Below are positions 1 to 8,214 of a stretch of 32,306 nt of DNA, piece after piece. Location: assembly GCA_930991035.1 (NCBI GenBank), contig CAKNRV010000017.1, positions 1 through 32,306 of the forward strand. Direction: 5' to 3'. The position numbers and the translations under genes were made by a program. Each line of letters begins with the position of its first letter. Position 1 is the first letter of the stretch. The stretch is from an uncultured Clostridium sp. (GTDB taxonomy: Bacteria > Bacillota > Clostridia > TANB77 > CAG-508). The notes under the pieces were generated by a model. That model was not told the DNA's origin. It searched no databases and saw nothing but the letters and a program-made list of their open reading frames with translations.

Positions 1-17
1 TACTTGGTACATTTAAT

Positions 18-46
18 ATAATACCACGATTGATTTTCAAAGTCAA
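18..46 (-). promoter_or_regulatory. SigA-type promoter reading out of the left edge
   Basis: On the minus strand TTGACT (41-46) is followed by exactly 17 bases and TATTAT (18-23), a near-consensus vegetative promoter. It lies just downstream of the YmxH-like gene and points left, so it should drive a gene outside the window. Confidence 0.6.
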
Positions 47-97
47 TACTTTTTTGTAGTTTTTTGTCGTTTTTTTGCTGGTAATTTTTTACAGTCT

Positions 98-331
98 TTA
101 AATATCAACTAAAATCACGTCTTCACCTATACATTTTATATTTTGCCATTGTATAACTTTTTCATTTCCACTTGAAAATACATTCATTATTTTATTATTT
201 CCTGGAACAATTATACTTGTTATTGTACCCGTTTCTAAATCAGCACAGACATCCTGCACAAAACCCAATTTTTTTCCATCATTTATATTTATTACTTCCT
301 TATGTTTAAAATCCATCCCTTTCTGTCCCAT
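98..331 (-). CDS. ymxH: YlmC/YmxH-family PRC-barrel sporulation-associated protein
   Basis: A 77-residue protein matching the short YlmC/YmxH family, a single PRC-barrel-like beta domain. Visible family features are an N-terminal K-E-V-I-N-I strand, a G-x-x-x-D turn and a central T-S-I-I-V-P-G strand. Genes of this family commonly follow sigG in Clostridia, as here. Its biochemical role is unknown; it is usually listed as sporulation-associated. I chose the ATG at 331 because GGAGG lies five bases upstream; an in-frame TTG four codons earlier would place that ribosome site inside the gene. About 340 bases separate it from sigG, with two hairpins between, so it may be transcribed separately. 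Confidence 0.75.
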   Translation of the reverse strand: MGQKGMDFKHKEVININDGKKLGFVQDVCADLETGTITSIIVPGNNKIMNVFSSGNEKVIQWQNIKCIGEDVILVDI

Positions 332-513
332 TTTTGCCTCCAATCTCTAACAAGAATTTATTTTTTATAAAGCCTCTCTGAAAATACGCAATACAAATAT
401 ATGTCTAATTTAAACTTTTGAAGCAACTAGCTATTGTATCTTCTATATGTATATGCTAGTAAAGTCCAAATGTTTCTAATTTATATAATTATGTTTTACA
501 GTTTCTTTAAAAG

Positions 514-541
514 ATGATTACTTTTTATTAAAAGTAATCAT
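514..541 (-). terminator. Hairpin downstream of sigG, possible terminator
   Basis: A perfect 12-bp stem (ATGATTACTTTT and its complement) with a TATT loop. On the minus strand it is followed by CTTTTAAAG, a short T-run, so it could end sigG transcription weakly. It is the second hairpin met after the sigG stop codon. Confidence 0.45.
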
Positions 542-551
542 TTATATGGAA

Positions 552-626
552 GAGTAACAGTATATATCATTTTATATTTCCGTCCCAATTTAAAGCTACA
601 ATATAAAATAATATATACTGCTACTC
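552..626 (-). ncRNA. Long stem-loop, possible structured RNA (reduced member of a family)
   Basis: Two 27-base arms (552-578 and 600-626) are complementary except at two positions, and both of these are G.U wobbles when read as minus-strand RNA, so the fold is complete only on that strand. The loop reads GTAGCTTTAAATTGGGACGG, which resembles the shared core of the two larger elements at 19430 and 30326 (GCTTAAGKTGG..ACCGA). It could be a small RNA, a 3' processing hairpin of the sigG transcript, or a chance match. Confidence 0.35.
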
Positions 627-671
627 CTTAATAAAACAATCTATAACTAGCTCCCTTATATTTATAGCTTC

Positions 672-1445
672 CTATTTATACAACCTCTTTATATGGTTTA
701 TTGCATTTTTTTCAAGCCTAGACACCTGTGCTTGAGATATTCCAATTTCGTCAGCAACCTCTATCTGTGTCCTTCCTTCAAAGAATCTTTTATTTATTAT
801 AGTTTTTTCTTTTTCATTTAGTTTTTTCATTGCTTCTGCTATTGTTATTGTCTCTGCCCAGTACACATCACTATTTTTCTTATCACTTATTTGATCTTCT
901 ACATTTATATTATCAACATTACTTCCATTTACTGGTTCTTGAAGTGATATTGGAGTTTGAATTGCATCAAGGCTCATTATTATATCTTCTTTTGAAACAT
1001 TAAGTGCTTCTGCTAATTCTCCAACAGTCGGCTCTTTGTTATTATCTTTCATATATTTTTCTTTTTCTACAATTATTTTATATGCCAGTTCTCTAATTGA
1101 CCTGCTTACTCTAATTGAACTGTTATCTCGTAAATATCTTTTTACTTCTCCTATAATCATTGGAACTGCATAAGTTGAGAATTGTACATTCTGTTCTATC
1201 TCAAAATTGTCAATTGCTTTAATCAACCCAACACATCCTATTTGAAATAAATCGTCTGCATTTTCCCCTTTACTAAAAAATCGCCTTATCACACTTAGTA
1301 CTAATCTTAAGTTACCATTGATAAACTTAGTTCTTGCTTCTTTATCGCCATTTTTTATTTTCAGCAATAATTCGTTTTTTTCTTCGGTAGATATTAATGG
1401 GAGTTTGGATGTATCCACTCCACATAAGTCTACTTTATTTACCAT
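672..1445 (-). CDS. sigG: RNA polymerase sporulation sigma factor SigG
   Basis: A 257-residue sigma-70 family factor of the usual SigG length. The start reads MVNKVDLCGVDTSKLP, the typical SigG N-terminus. Region 2 carries D-D-L-F-Q-I-G-C-V-G-L-I-K-A-I-D-N-F, and region 4 ends in an HTH with E-V-A-D-E-I-G-I-S-Q-A-Q-V-S-R-L-E-K. SigG directs late gene expression in the forespore after engulfment. It follows sigE on the same strand with an 88-base gap, the classic spoIIGA-sigE-sigG order. AAAGGAG precedes the ATG. Upstream, TGAATA (1505-1510) and AATAATT (1481-1487), 17 bases apart, could be a weak forespore-type promoter, but this match is loose. Confidence 0.95.
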   Translation of the reverse strand: MVNKVDLCGVDTSKLPLISTEEKNELLLKIKNGDKEARTKFINGNLRLVLSVIRRFFSKGENADDLFQIGCVGLIKAIDNFEIEQNVQFSTYAVPMIIGEVKRYLRDNSSIRVSRSIRELAYKIIVEKEKYMKDNNKEPTVGELAEALNVSKEDIIMSLDAIQTPISLQEPVNGSNVDNINVEDQISDKKNSDVYWAETITIAEAMKKLNEKEKTIINKRFFEGRTQIEVADEIGISQAQVSRLEKNAINHIKRLYK

Positions 1446-1533
1446 AAATAAAAACTCCTTTTGAAAATAACCTTTATTTTAATTATTTCCAAAAGGACAA
1501 CTCATATTCATTTTTTCGTCGACATTTTTTTCA

Positions 1534-2265
1534 CTATCCTGTTTTGCTCATTATTTCTTTTTTCATTTTACCAATTATTTTCTTTTCTAATCTAGATATG
1601 TAGCTTTGTGAAATTCCTAACATATCAGCAACTTCTTTTTGCGTTTTTTCGTTTCCACTTAAAAAGCCAAATCGTAATTCCATAATATTTCTTTCTCTGT
1701 TATTTAATTTATTTATAGAAGCTCTTAAAAGACTTCTATCTACTTCGTCTTCTATTTTTCTGGATGTTATATCAGGGTCAGTTCCTAATATATCTGAAAG
1801 TAGTAGTTCGTTTCCATCTCCATCTTGGTTAAGTGGTTCATCTATTGAAACCTCTCCTTTTATTCTATTACTTCTTCTTAAATACATTAATATTTCATTT
1901 TCTATGCATCGGGATGCATATGTCGCAAGTTTTATGTTTTTGTCTGTATTAAATGTATTTATTGCTTTCATAAGCCCAATTGTTCCAATTGAAATTAAAT
2001 CTTCTATTCCAACTCCTGTATTTTCAAACTTTTTTGCTATATACACAACTAGCCTTAAATTTCTTTCTACTAGAGTTTTTCTTACACTTTCATCTCCATC
2101 TGATAATTTTTTTAATATTTCCTCTTCCTCTTCAGGTTCTAATGGAGGAGGTAGTGTTTGACTTCCTCCAATATAATATATTGGTAACTCCGTAACCTCA
2201 TCGTTTCCAATATACTTTACATATAAAGTACTAATACTATCTTTAAGCATTTTTAAAAAGTTCAT
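1534..2265 (-). CDS. sigE: RNA polymerase sporulation sigma factor SigE (pro-form)
   Basis: A 243-residue sigma-70 factor, the mother-cell regulator made as an inactive precursor. The first part (about residues 1-30, amphipathic and ending near [13 protein letters not shown]) is the pro-sequence removed by SpoIIGA. Region 2 has [13 protein letters not shown] and [17 protein letters not shown]-type core motifs; region 4 ends with an HTH reading [24 protein letters not shown] lies about 11 bases before the ATG. It is 82 bases downstream of spoIIGA, its processing protease, as in other spore formers. Confidence 0.95.
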   Translation of the reverse strand: MNFLKMLKDSISTLYVKYIGNDEVTELPIYYIGGSQTLPPPLEPEEEEEILKKLSDGDESVRKTLVERNLRLVVYIAKKFENTGVGIEDLISIGTIGLMKAINTFNTDKNIKLATYASRCIENEILMYLRRSNRIKGEVSIDEPLNQDGDGNELLLSDILGTDPDITSRKIEDEVDRSLLRASINKLNNRERNIMELRFGFLSGNEKTQKEVADMLGISQSYISRLEKKIIGKMKKEIMSKTG

Positions 2266-2347
2266 TCTATTATGTTCCTCCTATTAATATATTTAGGTTT
2301 TAAAAAGATATTACCTATAAACTTTTTATTTAATTCGTTTTTAATAT

Positions 2348-3262
2348 TTAATTAATTTTTTGTGCTACAATATTATTATTTTGTTCTAATATATCTAATC
2401 CTATTAATCCAAAATACTTACCTGTTTTGCTAAATTTCTTATCATAAATACAAATAATTGCATTGTTATTTATAACCTCGTCAACATCAGTTATTATTTT
2501 TACTTCATCCACTTTTATTCCTAGCATCATTCCATTTTGTTTTCCTACTGAATTAAACGGAATAATTCTTAATCTTTTTTTATATTCTAAGTTTAAGTCG
2601 TTTTTTAACTCACCTCCCCACATTCCTTGTACATTTTCTAATAATTCTTCTGGTAATATTTCTTTCATTTTTTCCTTTTCTATTAAAATAATCGGAGCAC
2701 CACTTATTGGGTCTTTTGCCATAAGTCCAGTGTCCAAAAGCACATTTGATTCAACAGTTTTTTCTTCTAACTTTATTATCACTTTATATATAATTTCATT
2801 TTTACTTACTCGACTTTTTACAATTTTAAATGATATATATGTAATAACAAATCCCAAAAGCCCACCTAAAATAGCAATCTTAAGAGGATATGTTCCTATG
2901 TACACACCATTTTTCATAAAAATTTCTTGTGGTTTAACTATATATAGTAGCGCAAACGCACAACCGCCTAAAGCAAAAGAAATCAGATAAAAAACGATCA
3001 ATTCCTTTAGCATTGCTTTAAAATGTTTAGGATAAAAGGCTACATAAATCATACTTACAGATAAAATTATCTTAACAACTATATTTGTATATATTGGTAT
3101 AATCTCAGCATACGCTAGTATTGCATATATAGCACCAATTAAACTAGACGCAATAAGCCTTAAATGTTTTCTTTTTAATTTAAGCACGTATGCTGTACTA
3201 AAAAGAATTATATAATTCATACATAAATTTTCCAGAAGCACTATGTCTACATAGATTGTCAT
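2348..3262 (-). CDS. spoIIGA: Sporulation sigma-E factor-processing peptidase SpoIIGA
   Basis: A 304-residue membrane-bound aspartic peptidase that cleaves pro-SigE at the sporulation septum. The N-terminal half (about residues 5-160) has five or so hydrophobic helices starting with MTIYVDIVLLENLCMNY, the family N-terminus. The cytoplasmic half contains the catalytic L-L-D-T-G motif (about residues 176-180) followed by the family-typical D-P-I-S-G-x-P-I-I-L-I-E. A later G-L-I-G-L-D-I-L strand supports the pepsin-like fold. The ATG follows GGAGG. It is the first gene of the spoIIGA-sigE pair. The 410 bases upstream hold no gene; a TGTCGAT at about 3430 (minus strand) resembles a Spo0A box in six of seven bases. 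Confidence 0.93.
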   Translation of the reverse strand: MTIYVDIVLLENLCMNYIILFSTAYVLKLKRKHLRLIASSLIGAIYAILAYAEIIPIYTNIVVKIILSVSMIYVAFYPKHFKAMLKELIVFYLISFALGGCAFALLYIVKPQEIFMKNGVYIGTYPLKIAILGGLLGFVITYISFKIVKSRVSKNEIIYKVIIKLEEKTVESNVLLDTGLMAKDPISGAPIILIEKEKMKEILPEELLENVQGMWGGELKNDLNLEYKKRLRIIPFNSVGKQNGMMLGIKVDEVKIITDVDEVINNNAIICIYDKKFSKTGKYFGLIGLDILEQNNNIVAQKIN

Positions 3263-3311
3263 TGTTTCCTCCAGTTAAATCTATTTTGGCTACTATTCAC
3301 TGCTGTATATA

Positions 3312-3508
3312 TTTTTGCGAAGCAATGTATATTTTAATATACTTTAAGCTTTAACAATTCTTTTATATTCTACAACTTGTTTTATAAAAAAGCTGTCATT
3401 TTCTATACGCGAAAAAAAGAAATAATCGACAAAACCAGCTAGAGACAAACCTTTTAAACTCATTTTCTTTAAAATCTGTGTATTTTTTTGCGAAGCAATG
3501 TATATTTT
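3312..3508. repeat. Pair of 24-bp direct repeats 173 bp apart
   Basis: Identical copies at 3312-3335 and 3485-3508 contain the hyphenated palindrome TTGCGAAGCAA. They lie upstream of spoIIGA and bracket a noncoding segment, so they could be paired regulator sites or traces of a duplication or excision. Confidence 0.6.
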
Positions 3509-3534
3509 TGTATTAGCTGTAAACTGTAACAAAA

Positions 3535-3579
3535 AACAGATATAACAAGTGGAAAAAAATCCACTTAATTATATCTGTT
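3535..3579 (-). terminator. Rho-independent terminator after ftsZ
   Basis: Arms AACAGATATAA-C-AAGTGGA and TCCACTT-AA-TTATATCTGTT pair around an A-run loop with a small internal bulge. On the minus strand the stem is followed by a run of T (TGTTTTTTG). It should end the ftsA-ftsZ transcript. Confidence 0.75.
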
Positions 3580-3675
3580 CTCTAATTAAATTTTTTATAT
3601 AGTCAATATGCCTTTGACAACATTTGTGTAGTTCTTTTTGTTTCTCTAACTTTACTAAAATTTATATAAAGTCAC

Positions 3676-4797
3676 TTATTTGTTTAATCCTCTCTTATTT
3701 CTTAAGAAAGATGGTATGTCTAAATTATCCGCTGAATTTGAATTATCTGCTGGGTTTGGAATAGAATTTATTTTTTTATCCCAAGCTTTGTCAACTATTT
3801 CTCCAACTGGTATTCCAGAATTCATTCCTGCTTCTTTTTCAAATCCTGTTGCTATAACAGTTATTATAATATCTTCGTCTAAGCTTTCGTCTATAACTGC
3901 ACCAAAGATTATGTTAGCTTCTGGGTCTACACTGCGTTGGATAAGTTCTGCTGCTGTGTTAACTTCATGTAATCCTAAGTTTGTTCCACCTGTAATGTTT
4001 ATTATTACTCCTCTTGCTCCTTCGATTGATGTTTCTAGCAATGGACTTTGTACAGCTTGTTTAGCTGCATCTTCTGCTCTATTTTCTCCTGATGCTCTAC
4101 CAACACCCATATGTGCCATACCTGTATTTAACATTATTGTTTTAACATCTGCAAAGTCTAAGTTTACTAATCCTGGAACTGCTATTAAGTCTGATATACC
4201 TTGTACACCTTGTCTTAATACATCGTCTGCCATTTTGAATGCTTCTACTATTGAAGTTTTTCTATCAATTATTTGTAGTAATTTGTCATTTGGAATTACT
4301 ACTAATGTATCTACTTTTCCTTTTAAGCTTTCTACACCACGTTCTGCTTGTGATAAACGTTTTTTACCTTCAAATGTAAATGGTTTTGTAACAACTCCTA
4401 TTGTTAAAATCCCCATTTCTTTAGCTGTTGCTGCTACTATTGGAGCTGCTCCTGTTCCAGTTCCTCCGCCCATTCCGGCAGTAACAAATACCATATCTGC
4501 TCCGCGTAAAGCTTCTGCAATTTCTGCCTTGCTTTCTTCTGCTGCTTGAGCACCAATGTCTGGATTAGCACCTGCTCCTAATCCTCTAGTTATCTTTTCC
4601 CCTATTTGTATTTTTGATGGTGCTTTTGATAAAAGTAAAGCTTGTCTATCTGTATTTACAGTAATAAATTCAACTCCTTTTATTCCTGAATCTACCATTC
4701 TATTTACGGCATTGTTTCCAGCTCCACCTACACCTATTACCTTTATTGTGGCTGTACCATCTAACATCATACTTTCATCTGTGTTATCTACGAACAT
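3676..4797 (-). CDS. ftsZ: Cell division protein FtsZ
   Basis: A 373-residue tubulin-like GTPase that polymerises into the Z ring at midcell and recruits the divisome. Visible motifs: [11 protein letters not shown] near residues 22-32, the tubulin signature [10 protein letters not shown] (residues 110-119), and the T7 synergy loop N-L-D-F-A-D-V (212-218). After an Asn/Asp/Ser-rich linker the C-terminus ends [11 protein letters not shown], the conserved tail that binds FtsA. The length is normal. GAGGAGG lies nine bases before the ATG. It follows ftsA by 41 bases and is followed by a strong terminator. Confidence 0.98.
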   Translation of the reverse strand: MFVDNTDESMMLDGTATIKVIGVGGAGNNAVNRMVDSGIKGVEFITVNTDRQALLLSKAPSKIQIGEKITRGLGAGANPDIGAQAAEESKAEIAEALRGADMVFVTAGMGGGTGTGAAPIVAATAKEMGILTIGVVTKPFTFEGKKRLSQAERGVESLKGKVDTLVVIPNDKLLQIIDRKTSIVEAFKMADDVLRQGVQGISDLIAVPGLVNLDFADVKTIMLNTGMAHMGVGRASGENRAEDAAKQAVQSPLLETSIEGARGVIINITGGTNLGLHEVNTAAELIQRSVDPEANIIFGAVIDESLDEDIIITVIATGFEKEAGMNSGIPVGEIVDKAWDKKINSIPNPADNSNSADNLDIPSFLRNKRGLNK

Positions 4798-4838
4798 AAT
4801 GCTTATCCTCCTCTAATTTTATTACTTACTTAATTTTA

Positions 4839-6065
4839 TTAAGAATAAAAGAACTCTTTTATTCTACCCAAAATACTTTGGAATATATTTTCTTTAGACT
4901 TTGAGTCTATACTACTAGACAAATTTTTTGCAAATGGCCTTGATGCAATATATCTAACTAAAGCATAAGCTGTTCTATATTCCGGTCTTACTGTGCTTAT
5001 TAGTCTTCCAGTTGATATTTTTACTGGTATGTTTAAAATTATTTTTCCTGCCACATCGCTTTTATTTATTGTAGTAATCCCCTGTCCTGTTAAAATAACA
5101 TTGTTTATTCTTGGTTTTACTCCTTGTGCTGTTATATCTTTATTTACAAGTGAAAACATTTCTTCCACTCTTGCTTCTATTATTTCTATTAATTCTGAGC
5201 TTTTTATTACTCTTTTATTTTCATCTCTGCAAGTATTAAGTAAAATTTCGTTATCATTATCTATAAATGATTTTAAAGCTAGTCCATATTGACGTTTTAA
5301 TTTGTCTGCCTCTTCTTCAGAAATATCTAGTACTAATGCTATATCATTAGTTATTGTATTTCCACCCAAAGGTATTGTGTTTGTATATGAAAAAGATAAT
5401 CCTTCAAATACACCTATTTCGGTATTTCCTGCACCAATATCTAATAGCATTACATTATCATTAAGCTCATTTCCATCTAGCACTAATGTTCTTTCTGCAA
5501 GTGCTATTGGAACTAAGCCATCAATATCCATATCTGCCTTTCTAAAAATATTAGCTAATTGCTTCATATAGTCTTTATCTGCTAATACAACTTGAGCTTT
5601 AACAGTAAAGCTTGAACTTAAACTTCCTACTGGGTCTTGTACTACTTTTCCATTGTCTAGTATAAATTCGTCTGTAACTATATCTATAATATGCATTCCT
5701 TCTGGTATATCTATATCTTTTACTTGAGATATTGCTGTTGAAACATCTCTTGCTGATATTCCTGCATATTTGTCTTTTGCTTCTTTTGTAATGCTATTTT
5801 GCACTATTGTAACATATTTTCCTGGTATTGTAACGTATGTAGAATTTATTTCCATTTCTATTTCTGATTCTGCATCTTTTACTAATTTAGAAATAGCTTC
5901 AACTATTTCATTTTCGTCTACTATTTTACCTTTTTTTATACCATTACACTTGCAACTTGTTGTACATAGGACTTCAATTTGGTTAAAATTATTCACTTCT
6001 CCAATAACCAAGCTTACTTTCGAAGTTCCAATGTCCATTCCTACGATTATATCTCCTATTGCCAA
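4839..6065 (-). CDS. ftsA: Cell division protein FtsA
   Basis: A 408-residue actin-like ATPase that anchors FtsZ filaments to the membrane. The N-terminus has the phosphate-1 motif G-M-D-I-G-T-S-K (residues 9-16); the phosphate-2 motif reads L-L-D-I-G-A-G-N-T-E-I-G. The region between contains the FtsA-specific 1C domain in place of actin subdomain 1B. The last residues (I-L-G-R-I-K-E-F-F-Y) form the short amphipathic membrane-targeting helix. The start is TTG at 6065, eight bases after GGAGG. A near-perfect SigA promoter sits about 45-70 bases upstream, so ftsA-ftsZ can be transcribed apart from murA-ftsQ. Confidence 0.97.
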   Translation of the reverse strand: MAIGDIIVGMDIGTSKVSLVIGEVNNFNQIEVLCTTSCKCNGIKKGKIVDENEIVEAISKLVKDAESEIEMEINSTYVTIPGKYVTIVQNSITKEAKDKYAGISARDVSTAISQVKDIDIPEGMHIIDIVTDEFILDNGKVVQDPVGSLSSSFTVKAQVVLADKDYMKQLANIFRKADMDIDGLVPIALAERTLVLDGNELNDNVMLLDIGAGNTEIGVFEGLSFSYTNTIPLGGNTITNDIALVLDISEEEADKLKRQYGLALKSFIDNDNEILLNTCRDENKRVIKSSELIEIIEARVEEMFSLVNKDITAQGVKPRINNVILTGQGITTINKSDVAGKIILNIPVKISTGRLISTVRPEYRTAYALVRYIASRPFAKNLSSSIDSKSKENIFQSILGRIKEFFYS

Positions 6066-6106
6066 GGCTCATTCCTCCATTTTTTTACTGCTACTATTTG
6101 TTCATT

Positions 6107-6135
6107 AGAATATTACATTTTGAAAAAAATGTCAA
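6107..6135 (-). promoter_or_regulatory. SigA promoter for ftsA-ftsZ with upstream repeats
   Basis: TTGACA (6130-6135), a 17-base spacer and TATTCT (6107-6112) on the minus strand. Directly upstream (6136-6180) the sequence ATTACAAA occurs three times in A/T-rich context, either an UP-element-like region or repeated regulator sites. Confidence 0.7.
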
Positions 6136-6200
6136 TAGTATTTGTAATATTTTTGTAATAAATTTGTAATATTTTTGAAACATTCGTCTGGTTTTAGCGC

Positions 6201-6593
6201 TTATTCTTTTGCAACTTCAACCTTTTCTGTTTTTTCAGTTTTTTTAGTCCTTTTTTGACTAAATTTGTCTATATAATATCTTCTTATTATTGCTAGGTTA
6301 TTAAACATTCTTCCGACAAAAACTACTATTGCGGCCAAATAGATATCTACATTTAGTTTTTGTCCAAGATAAGTTAATAATATTGATAGTATGGCATTCC
6401 CGAAAAAACCGGAAACAAATATTTTTAAGTCAAAGTTCTTTTTTAATGTAGATGCTATTCCACCAAAAACGGAATCTAGTGCTGCTATAATTGCTATTGC
6501 TAAATAACCTGAATATGTATACGAAATCATTGGCATATTTATACCAATTAATGCACCTATTACACATCCTAATATTATTGCTATTAAAATCAT
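6201..6593 (-). CDS. sbp: Small basic protein Sbp (DUF1290), membrane
   Basis: A 130-residue membrane protein of the small basic family found between ftsQ and ftsA in many Firmicutes. It has three or four hydrophobic segments (about residues 1-20, 28-46, 58-76, 82-100), the family block G-Y-L-A-I-A-I-I-A-A-L-D-S-V-F-G-G, and a lysine-rich cytoplasmic tail. The molecular role is unknown; the position suggests division or envelope assembly. GGAGG lies six bases before the ATG. It lies 65 bases after the second DUF881 gene and just before the ftsA promoter, so it is probably the last gene of the murA transcript. Confidence 0.9.
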   Translation of the reverse strand: MILIAIILGCVIGALIGINMPMISYTYSGYLAIAIIAALDSVFGGIASTLKKNFDLKIFVSGFFGNAILSILLTYLGQKLNVDIYLAAIVVFVGRMFNNLAIIRRYYIDKFSQKRTKKTEKTEKVEVAKE

Positions 6594-6658
6594 ATTTAAC
6601 CTCCTATTTAATATATCTTCTATTGCTTATTCTTTAGTCAATTTTTATATTTCTGTCT

Positions 6659-7378
6659 TTATTCTGCTGTAACTTCTTGCATATATTTAATTTCATAGTC
6701 ACCACTATATTTTGGTATTTCTACTCTGTTTTCAATTTCATAGCTTGCATTTATTCCTATTGATGTCATTCTATCTATAAATCCGCTTCCTCTCATACTT
6801 AATGTAGTAGATAACATTTCTTTATTTCCTATTGCTTTAATTACATAAGGTCCTTGTATTCTTTGAGAATCTATCATGATATAAGTATAATCTCCCATAT
6901 CAATTATATCTGTACTTGAGATTACTCTATTTTCATTTATAGAAATAGCTTCAGCACCTGCATATCTTAATTCATTTACTAAATCTATCAAATATTCTGC
7001 TACAATTTGGTAATCCCCATCACTTAAAGATACGACAACTCCTTCTCCATACACATCAGTTTTTCCCACTAATAGATCAGATTCAGTTAATTCTTCGTCT
7101 ATTAGTTCTGCTGCCTTTTCATTATCTTCTATCGTTTGATTATACTCTTCTATTCTATTATTTACATCTTCTACCTGAGCTTCTACTTCCTCAGCTTTTG
7201 CTCTCCACTCTGATAATTCCGTTCTAAGTTCAGATTCTCTCATTGTTTCAATTTCTGTTATGTCGGTTTGCTCTACTGTTCTAAACTGCATAAGCATAAC
7301 ACTTACAAGAACTATACAAACTACAAATACTACTACCGTTACCGCCGTAATATCTGCTCTAAATTTAAGTTTTTTCAC
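6659..7378 (-). CDS. DUF881 membrane-anchored protein, second copy
   Basis: A 239-residue DUF881 protein. A single N-terminal membrane helix (about residues 10-30) is followed by a coiled coil (about 40-95, rich in E-A-x-V-E-D-V-N-N-R heptads) and an extracellular domain with the family blocks V-Y-G-E-G-V-V-V-S-L-S-D, N-E-L-R-Y-A-G-A-E-A-I-S-I-N and G-P-Y-V-I-K-A-I-G. The start is GTG, preceded by GGAG. It is 13 bases downstream of a paralogue, the common tandem arrangement near division genes. The architecture recalls FtsL/DivIC-type bitopic proteins, but no direct role is established and I infer only an envelope function. Confidence 0.88.
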   Translation of the reverse strand: MKKLKFRADITAVTVVVFVVCIVLVSVMLMQFRTVEQTDITEIETMRESELRTELSEWRAKAEEVEAQVEDVNNRIEEYNQTIEDNEKAAELIDEELTESDLLVGKTDVYGEGVVVSLSDGDYQIVAEYLIDLVNELRYAGAEAISINENRVISSTDIIDMGDYTYIMIDSQRIQGPYVIKAIGNKEMLSTTLSMRGSGFIDRMTSIGINASYEIENRVEIPKYSGDYEIKYMQEVTAE

Positions 7379-7391
7379 TTGCCTTCTCTCC

Positions 7392-8105
7392 TTATTTATC
7401 TTCTTTTATGTATTCATAAGGTAAAACTCCTGAGTATCTAGAAATAGTTATATTATCTGACCTATTTACAACAGCTGTATTCCCATAACTTCTAATATAG
7501 TCAAGATATGAACCTGACCTTTCTAACGCACCATATAACCAGCTTTGAGAACCTATTGCTTTTATGATAAATGGATTTCCTACTCTTTCTCCATTTATCA
7601 TTATAACATTTCCTTCGCAAGTAATTGCTGTTGTATTTACTATTCTTTGCCCGTTTACCTCAATTGCTTCTGCTCCAGCATTAAATAACTCATTTACTAC
7701 CATTTGTATATCTACATAATGTATTATTTGCATTGATGGGTCTATAAGATTGTTTGTTGATGTAGCATCTTCCAAAGTAACCTCTACACCTTCACCAGAA
7801 ACATTTGTATATCCTAAAGTCATATTATTTTCTTTTAACTCTTGCTCTTTTGCCTCTGCTTCGCTATCATTTTGAGTAGCTGCTTGTCTTACTTCTTCCA
7901 ATCTTTTCTGTGCAGATTGCAATTCTCTGGTTGCATTATCATATCTTTCTTTCATTCTTAAAACTTGGTCTCTTAGGTCATTGTCAGCTAATGTTTGCGA
8001 AACCGTCGAGCCTGCTGAATTCATTGTTCTTATTTGCACACATAAAGCAATAGTTAAAAGTAAACACATTATTCCTAATGTTATTGCTATTTGCTTTTTC
8101 TTCAA
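7392..8105 (-). CDS. DUF881 membrane-anchored protein, first copy
   Basis: A 237-residue paralogue of the gene just downstream, with the same layout: one membrane helix (about residues 6-25), a coiled coil (about 45-95) and a DUF881 domain with Y-T-N-V-S-G-E-G-V-E-V-T-L, N-E-L-F-N-A-G-A-E-A-I-E-V-N-G-Q-R and N-P-F-I-I-K-A-I-G. The start is probably the TTG at 8105; AAGGA lies about 12 bases upstream and no better start is visible. The 110-base gap after ftsQ contains a hairpin-forming repeat also seen before sigE, which may affect readthrough from murA-ftsQ. Confidence 0.88.
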   Translation of the reverse strand: MKKKQIAITLGIMCLLLTIALCVQIRTMNSAGSTVSQTLADNDLRDQVLRMKERYDNATRELQSAQKRLEEVRQAATQNDSEAEAKEQELKENNMTLGYTNVSGEGVEVTLEDATSTNNLIDPSMQIIHYVDIQMVVNELFNAGAEAIEVNGQRIVNTTAITCEGNVIMINGERVGNPFIIKAIGSQSWLYGALERSGSYLDYIRSYGNTAVVNRSDNITISRYSGVLPYEYIKEDK

Positions 8106-8214
8106 ATTTAATCACATTCCTTGTATAATATTTTAGGTTTTTAAAAGGTTCCCTATAAACCTTGTATGCGGTTTGACATATACCAAATTGTAATTCTTTT
8201 TCTTCTTTTTTCTT

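Larger units (their letters stand above)
3263..3675. other. Gene-free stretch between ftsZ and spoIIGA with a direct repeat
   Basis: It contains the ftsZ terminator hairpin (3535-3579) and two identical 24-base direct repeats reading TTTTTGCGAAGCAATGTATA plus four more bases (3312-3335 and 3485-3508), each with a small TTGC-GAA-GCAA palindrome. A 62-codon minus-strand frame lies between them but has no family resemblance and no convincing ribosome site, so I do not call it. The spoIIGA promoter should be here, but I cannot place it with confidence. Confidence 0.5.

Noticed and set aside
3344-3532. 62-codon minus-strand frame between ftsZ and spoIIGA
   Set aside because: It has no convincing ribosome site and no recognisable family, and it includes one of the direct repeats and runs up to the terminator region.
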